Shown: one piece after another, positions 59,796 through 64,000 of the stretch | Position numbering within the stretch: the stretch's first letter is position 1 | Layout of the letters: each line of letters opens with the position of its first letter | Notes under the pieces: generated by a model | Seen by the model: only the letters and a program-made list of their open reading frames with translations | Database searches by the model: none | What the model was told of the DNA's origin: nothing | NCBI GenBank assembly: GCA_028622995.1 | Contig: JAJQJQ010000014.1 | Location: 3,472,001 to 3,536,000 of the forward strand | Direction of reading: 5' to 3' | Length of the DNA stretch: 64,000 bases | Source: Panagrolaimus kolymaensis | Taxonomy: Eukaryota > Nematoda > Chromadorea > Rhabditida > Panagrolaimidae | Program-made: the position numbers and the translations under genes

Positions 59796-61295
59796 ATGTC
59801 GTTAAATTATTTTCTTTTTGTATTTTTGGCCATCGTTTGTGTTGCTTTTGCTACAGATTTTGGTATCAAAAATGAAATAATTAAGCTTCCTGGCTTAAAT
59901 TTTGATATAAATTTCAAACATTATTCTGGATATTTGAGAGTTTCTAAAACTAAATTCCTTCATTATTGGTTTGTTGAATCTCAAAATGATCCTTCCACAG
60001 ATCCTTTAATTTTTTGGTTTAATGGTGGACCAGGTTGCAGCTCACTTGAAGGTAACCTTAAGCTTTAGAATATTAAAATATTTTGATAAAAAAATTCCAG
60101 GTATTCTCCACGAAATGGGTCCATACCTTGTAAATCCTGATGGAAGAACTCTTCGACAAAATCCAAATGCATGGAATAAATTTGCATCCATTGTTTACAT
60201 CGAGTCTCCAGCTGGTGTTGGATATTCTTATGTAACAGACGACAACATCACTTATAATGATGAAATGGTTAGTTATGAAAAAAAGATTTACATACTTCAA
60301 AAAATTGTTTGAATTTTAAGGTAGCTAATAATAATTATAAAGGATTAAAACAATTTTTTGGCTTTTATCCTTCATTTCAAAATCATCGAATTTTTATTAT
60401 TGGAGAATCTTATGGCGGTATATACGTTCCAACTTTAGCTGCTAAAGTTGTCGATGGACAAAGTGATTTTCCAATAAATTTAGAAGGCATTGGAATTGGT
60501 AATGGAGTAGTGAATTCGGATTCTATGTCAGGTAAAAGTAGAATCCAATTTGCATATGCTCATGGACTTATTGATGAAAATAATTGGAATACTTTTGAAA
60601 AGCAATGCTGTAATGGTTGTTTAGATACTTGCAATTTGGATGAAATAGCTGGAAAATGCTTCGATTTGCTTCTACAACTTCATATGGTTGATGGAAATCT
60701 TAACCAATATGATATTTATAGAAATTGCAACACTTCATCCTCTCATAATTCTCCTCGAATGAAACTTTATCGTCCTCCTCAAAAATTAGTCAAAAATAAC
60801 ATTGGTTTTTTAAACAAAGATAATTTATTACATAAAAGTTCCACAAATGGTATCGGGTGCTTTAATGACACGGATATCGAGACATATATGAACTGGCCTG
60901 AAGTTCGAAAAGCTCTTCATATTACTAAAAATCTTGGAGAATGGAGCATTTGTAATGAGGAGATTCATTCGCATTATGACTATGAATCCACTGACACAGC
61001 GCCATTGATTAAAAAAATTGTTGTTGCTAATGTTCGAGTCCTACTTTATTATGGTGACACAGATATGGTGTGCAACTTCCTTGGCGGTCAGCAATTCGCC
61101 GATGAACTTGGTTATCAACTTTTAAAACCAAAATATTCTTTCGAAGTTAATGGACAAGTTGGAGGATTCGCGACGGTTTATGACAAAAATGTTACGTTTG
61201 TCACGGTTCGAGGATCGGGGCATATGGCTCCTGAATGGAAGGCACCAGAAACCAAATATGTTATTGAAAATTTCATTAAAAATCATGATATTTAA
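59796..61295 (+). CDS. Serine carboxypeptidase, family S10 (cathepsin A-like), copy 3
   Basis: Exons 59796-60051, 60101-60267 and 60321-61295 join in frame to 465 residues. ATG at 59796 begins a signal peptide ([19 protein letters not shown]). Motifs: [49 protein letters not shown] and [10 protein letters not shown]. The segment [20 protein letters not shown] is identical in all three copies although the DNA differs at synonymous sites. The cysteine cluster reads CCNGCLDTC. Exon sizes of 256 and 167 bases match copy 1 exactly. It is the only plus-strand copy, so the cluster includes an inverted duplication. Function as for the others: removal of C-terminal residues from peptides at acid pH. 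Confidence 0.95.
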
Positions 61296-61399
61296 AATAA
61301 TTGGAATTAAACATGTACGATTTCTATTAAGATATTCCATGCTATTTTTAATTCGTTTATTTATAATTTGTAAGCGTCGCGTGAAACGAATAAATAGAT

Positions 61400-61931
61400 T
61401 TAATTTTTGATTATGTCAATCACGGCTTCTCTCACTGCATCAACCTTGTTAATAAGTATTTTATTGCGTTGTTTAAGATCTTGAAATCTTGTTTCCTATA
61501 AATAAAAATAATGGCTTTTTTGACAAAATAAACTGAATGTTTGTTAAAAAAAATATCACTTCTACAACTCGCTGTTTTTCTGCATCGTTCGCATCTTTTA
61601 AATCCTTTTCAATTTGGTAAGCAAATTGAGCAATTTGTTAACCAAGGGCAGCGGCGGCCAAAGCGTCACCAATAAATAGAAGAGATCGTATGATTCCGTT
61701 TTCTTTTAAAGTTAAGTTTGAAACTGGAACTATTTCAGTAAGCTTCACAACTTCTTCCGACATCGAGACAACATTTTCCATTATTTTGATAAAAAGTGGA
61801 TCATCAGTTTCTGGAGGTAATGTTGTTGACGGCGAAACTTGAGTTTCTGCTATGAATACCGAACTTAAAAGGATGCAAACAATCCTAATACTGATCATTT
61901 TAATCTGCAAGCAATAGAGATTATTTTTCAT
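61400..61931 (-). pseudogene. Secreted helical protein gene with an in-frame stop
   Basis: The first exon begins at ATG 61931 (or 61898, MISIRIVCILLSSVFIAETQ, a better signal peptide). It encodes an acidic, helical protein with one NLT glycosylation site. At 61638-61640 the frame meets TAA, yet the same frame stays open beyond it (QIAQFAYQIEKDLKDANDAE). It reaches a GTGATA donor near 61559 and continues in a second exon 61400-61495 (ETRFQDLKQRN onward, natural stop). Without the TAA it would be about 154 residues with a C-terminal coiled coil. This is either a recent nonsense mutation or a stop with biological use. The product is secreted; family unknown. Confidence 0.55.
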
Positions 61932-62806
61932 TTAAAATTATATAAAGAACGCAACAAGAAGACTGAGATCAAAAATTGTGATATTTTTCATTTCACGGAT
62001 TACAATTTATCCAGAAAGTTTCCAAGCTTCTTCTATATGTTTTTTTCTATGATTTTAAATGATTTAATAAATTCTTTTGTTATGGAAAATGGCTTTTAAA
62101 AGCTTTTGTCATTAAAATTCAGGAAAACTTTTGCAGAAAAAATATTATTTTTATATATTTTTTGCAGAAATGAAATTAAGGCTATCGAAAAATGAGATTT
62201 TCTTGAACTAAAACAGGTATTATCAGAGATGGATTTTAAGATATATTTTTAGCACATTGATAATTGGCTTTAGTTCAAAGATAACCCAATATTTTCCATA
62301 TAAAAAATAAATATTTACTTTAGAATGTTTTTTCCCTTCTGTAATATAAAATAAATTTTTTGTTTTTTGTTTTTATTTAAAAAATTTTTCTACTGAAAAT
62401 GATGTTCTTTGTTATCTTTGAAAACAGTGCGTACCAACCCAAGGTGTTTTCAATAATATTGATGGTTGTTGAGGACGTTGTGTACTCGTACTCTTCCCTC
62501 ATTGACATTTTTTTTAAAGAGGAAGAAAATTGTTTCTTTTTTCTTGTTTTTGCTTTATTATTCTTCCATCGTTTTTTTTTATCAAACAGAGAATGTGTTT
62601 TGTTTGTTATGTTTTTCAATCAACAAACACTTCCTAACCAACGAACATACGGGGGAACCATGAACTTTAATCGAGAAAAAAAGCGTAAAAAAGCAAAAAA
62701 AAAACTTTTGATTGTTTCATTCTTTGTTTTTCCATTGCATTGTTTTTGAGTAATTTTTTTTGGCTAACACAAAATTTTTGATTGTTGCTTTTTATTGTTT
62801 CAAAAA
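61932..62806. other. AT-rich spacer upstream of the P450 gene
   Basis: Several overlapping frames at 62377-62749 on both strands have A/T-driven composition and no splice partners. No gene supported. Confidence 0.4.
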
Positions 62807-64000
62807 ATGATTTTTCTGTTAGCAACATTTTTACTTGTAATCTATTTTTTGAACATAAAATTGATTATTTTGCTTTTAGTGTTTGGAATTGGATATTAGT
62901 AAGTTTTTTTTTCGATAGTTGCCAAAAAAATTTATCGAAAAAACCAAAAGCTATAAATTTTAAATTAAAATGGTAGTTTAATTTTCATTTTATAAAATAA
63001 TTTTTTGTAGTTTTTATCTCAAACATCGATGCAATTATTTTCCTTCCATAAACATTCCCCAACCTCCAGTGACTTCATACTTTCTTGGAAATTTGCATGA
63101 TCTTGAAAAAGATGGAAAACATATGGAACAATTAAGAAAATGGGATAAAGAATATGGAAAAGTTTTTGGAATTATGGAAGGCTCTCATAAAGTTATTGTA
63201 ACTAGCGACGTGACAATTTTAAATGAAGTTTTTGTTAAACAATTTCCAATATTTCAAAGTCGAAAAGTTCATCCATCTTATGTGATCGATCAAAAAAATG
63301 ATCCACGATTAAATTTATTTTTAGCTGAAGGAAAAAAATGGAAGCGACTTCGAGGATTAATAACCATGGCTTTGACCGTTAAAAAAATAAAACAAATTGA
63401 TCCTATTATTAAACAAGCAAGCAATGAACTTTTGGATTATATTAAAAATAATACAGATAAAGAAAATAAAATGGATGTTCAACCGTAAGTTTTGACACCA
63501 CAAAAATTCTTTCTTTCCAAGACAAAATCTAATTTTTTTTTCAAATTTCGCCAAAAAAAACTTTTTTATAGTAAATAATCAAAAATTTTGTGGCATTTTT
63601 TAAACTTTTTTATTGAATGTTTGGCTTTTTTTCAGAACCCTCTTGGATGCAAGTTTTGCGGTCATCGCTCGATCGGTATTGGGCTTACATGAAAAGTTTG
63701 GTGAAAGTAAATTTTTGGGACAAGTTTTAGAAGCTTTAAATATGAAAGAAACATCGAAAAGTTATATAAAATCTTTTTTTGCTGGAACATATGAATTTCG
63801 AATTATTACTCGATTCCTACAAATTTTTACTCTTCTTACTTCCATTGGAGCTATTTTGAGATTAAGAAATAAATGTGAGGTGAGATAAAAATTTTTATAA
63901 ACAAAAAATAAAAATAAAATTATCCAAGTTTTTTAGACCATGATAATCCAGCGTGAAAAAGAAACCCTTGAAGATAAAGAAAAGCGGCAACAAGATTTCA
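62807..64000 (+). CDS. Cytochrome P450, CYP3-clan-like (CYP13/CYP25 type), cut by the window end
   Basis: Exons 62807-62898, 63011-63484, 63636-63879 and 63937 onward join in frame; the last runs off the window. ATG at 62807 starts a hydrophobic membrane anchor (MIFLLATFLLVIYFLN), followed by the proline-rich hinge and start of the catalytic domain (FPSINIPQPPVTSYFLGNLH). Next comes KWDKEYGKVFGIMEGSHKVIVTSD, then a C-helix-like GKKWKRLRGLITMALT, where the W/R pair binds heme propionates. The exon 3 part LLDASFAVIARSVLGL matches CYP13-like enzymes. The I-helix, ExxR and heme-cysteine loop are outside the window. Function by family: ER-bound monooxygenase for xenobiotics, lipids or steroids, using NADPH-P450 reductase. 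Confidence 0.9.

Noticed and set aside
62377..62749. Overlapping 65-116 codon frames on both strands upstream of the P450 gene
   Set aside because: Residue content is driven by A/T runs (F, K, I), the frames overlap antisense to each other, and no signal peptide or splice continuation was found.
1..64000. tRNA, rRNA and other structured RNA genes
   Set aside because: Scanning by eye for tRNA B-box-like and rRNA-like sequence gave nothing convincing. A covariance-model search would be needed to exclude them.

Overview
This window reads as nuclear DNA of a nematode. It is strongly AT-rich. Its genes are cut by many short introns (about 45-60 bases) with GTAAGT-like donors and TTTTTAG or TTTTCAG acceptors. 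The gene families are also typical: fast-evolving seven-transmembrane chemoreceptors, cathepsin A-like carboxypeptidases, a histidine acid phosphatase, a CYP3-clan-like cytochrome P450 and small secreted cysteine-rich peptides. No species is claimed. Most gene models below were built by hand by joining exons across splice sites that keep the frame, so spans include introns and exon limits are given in the text.

Left part (1-22.2 kb): a four-exon membrane protein and a small three-exon gene, both on the minus strand, are followed by a plus-strand nuclear-looking protein with six tandem C2HC fingers of FLYWCH/WRKY type. Next come a foldback element, a small secreted protein with a GTG where ATG is expected, and a 5'-truncated three-finger relative. 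Three chemoreceptor genes follow on the minus strand. The second is split in its last exon by a complete 5010-bp Ty3/gypsy LTR retrotransposon with apparently identical LTRs and a 5-bp target duplication. A secreted LDL-receptor class A protein lies between the second and third receptors.

Middle part (about 23.05-43.96 kb): a single 21-kb satellite array with a 150-bp period, about 140 monomers by arithmetic. It contains higher-order blocks (about 1950 and 1500 bp), one 73-bp truncated monomer and decayed edges. It holds no gene.

Right part (44.4-64 kb): two complete paralogues (eight and nine exons) couple an N-terminal PH-like region, a helical region, a nuclear localisation motif, an acidic stretch and two C2HC fingers. 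They belong to the same family as the six-finger gene at 2.8-5.1 kb. Broken relatives lie at 46.9-47.3 kb and 9.5 kb. Then comes a cluster of secreted products: three serine carboxypeptidases (two divergent around a shared promoter region), a histidine acid phosphatase, and small secreted cysteine-rich genes, one apparently frameshifted. A secreted helical gene with an in-frame stop follows, and the window ends inside a cytochrome P450 gene. The hydrolases look like secreted or lysosomal digestive enzymes. The finger family looks like an expanding set of DNA-binding or chromatin-associated proteins; its biochemical role is not known from the sequence.
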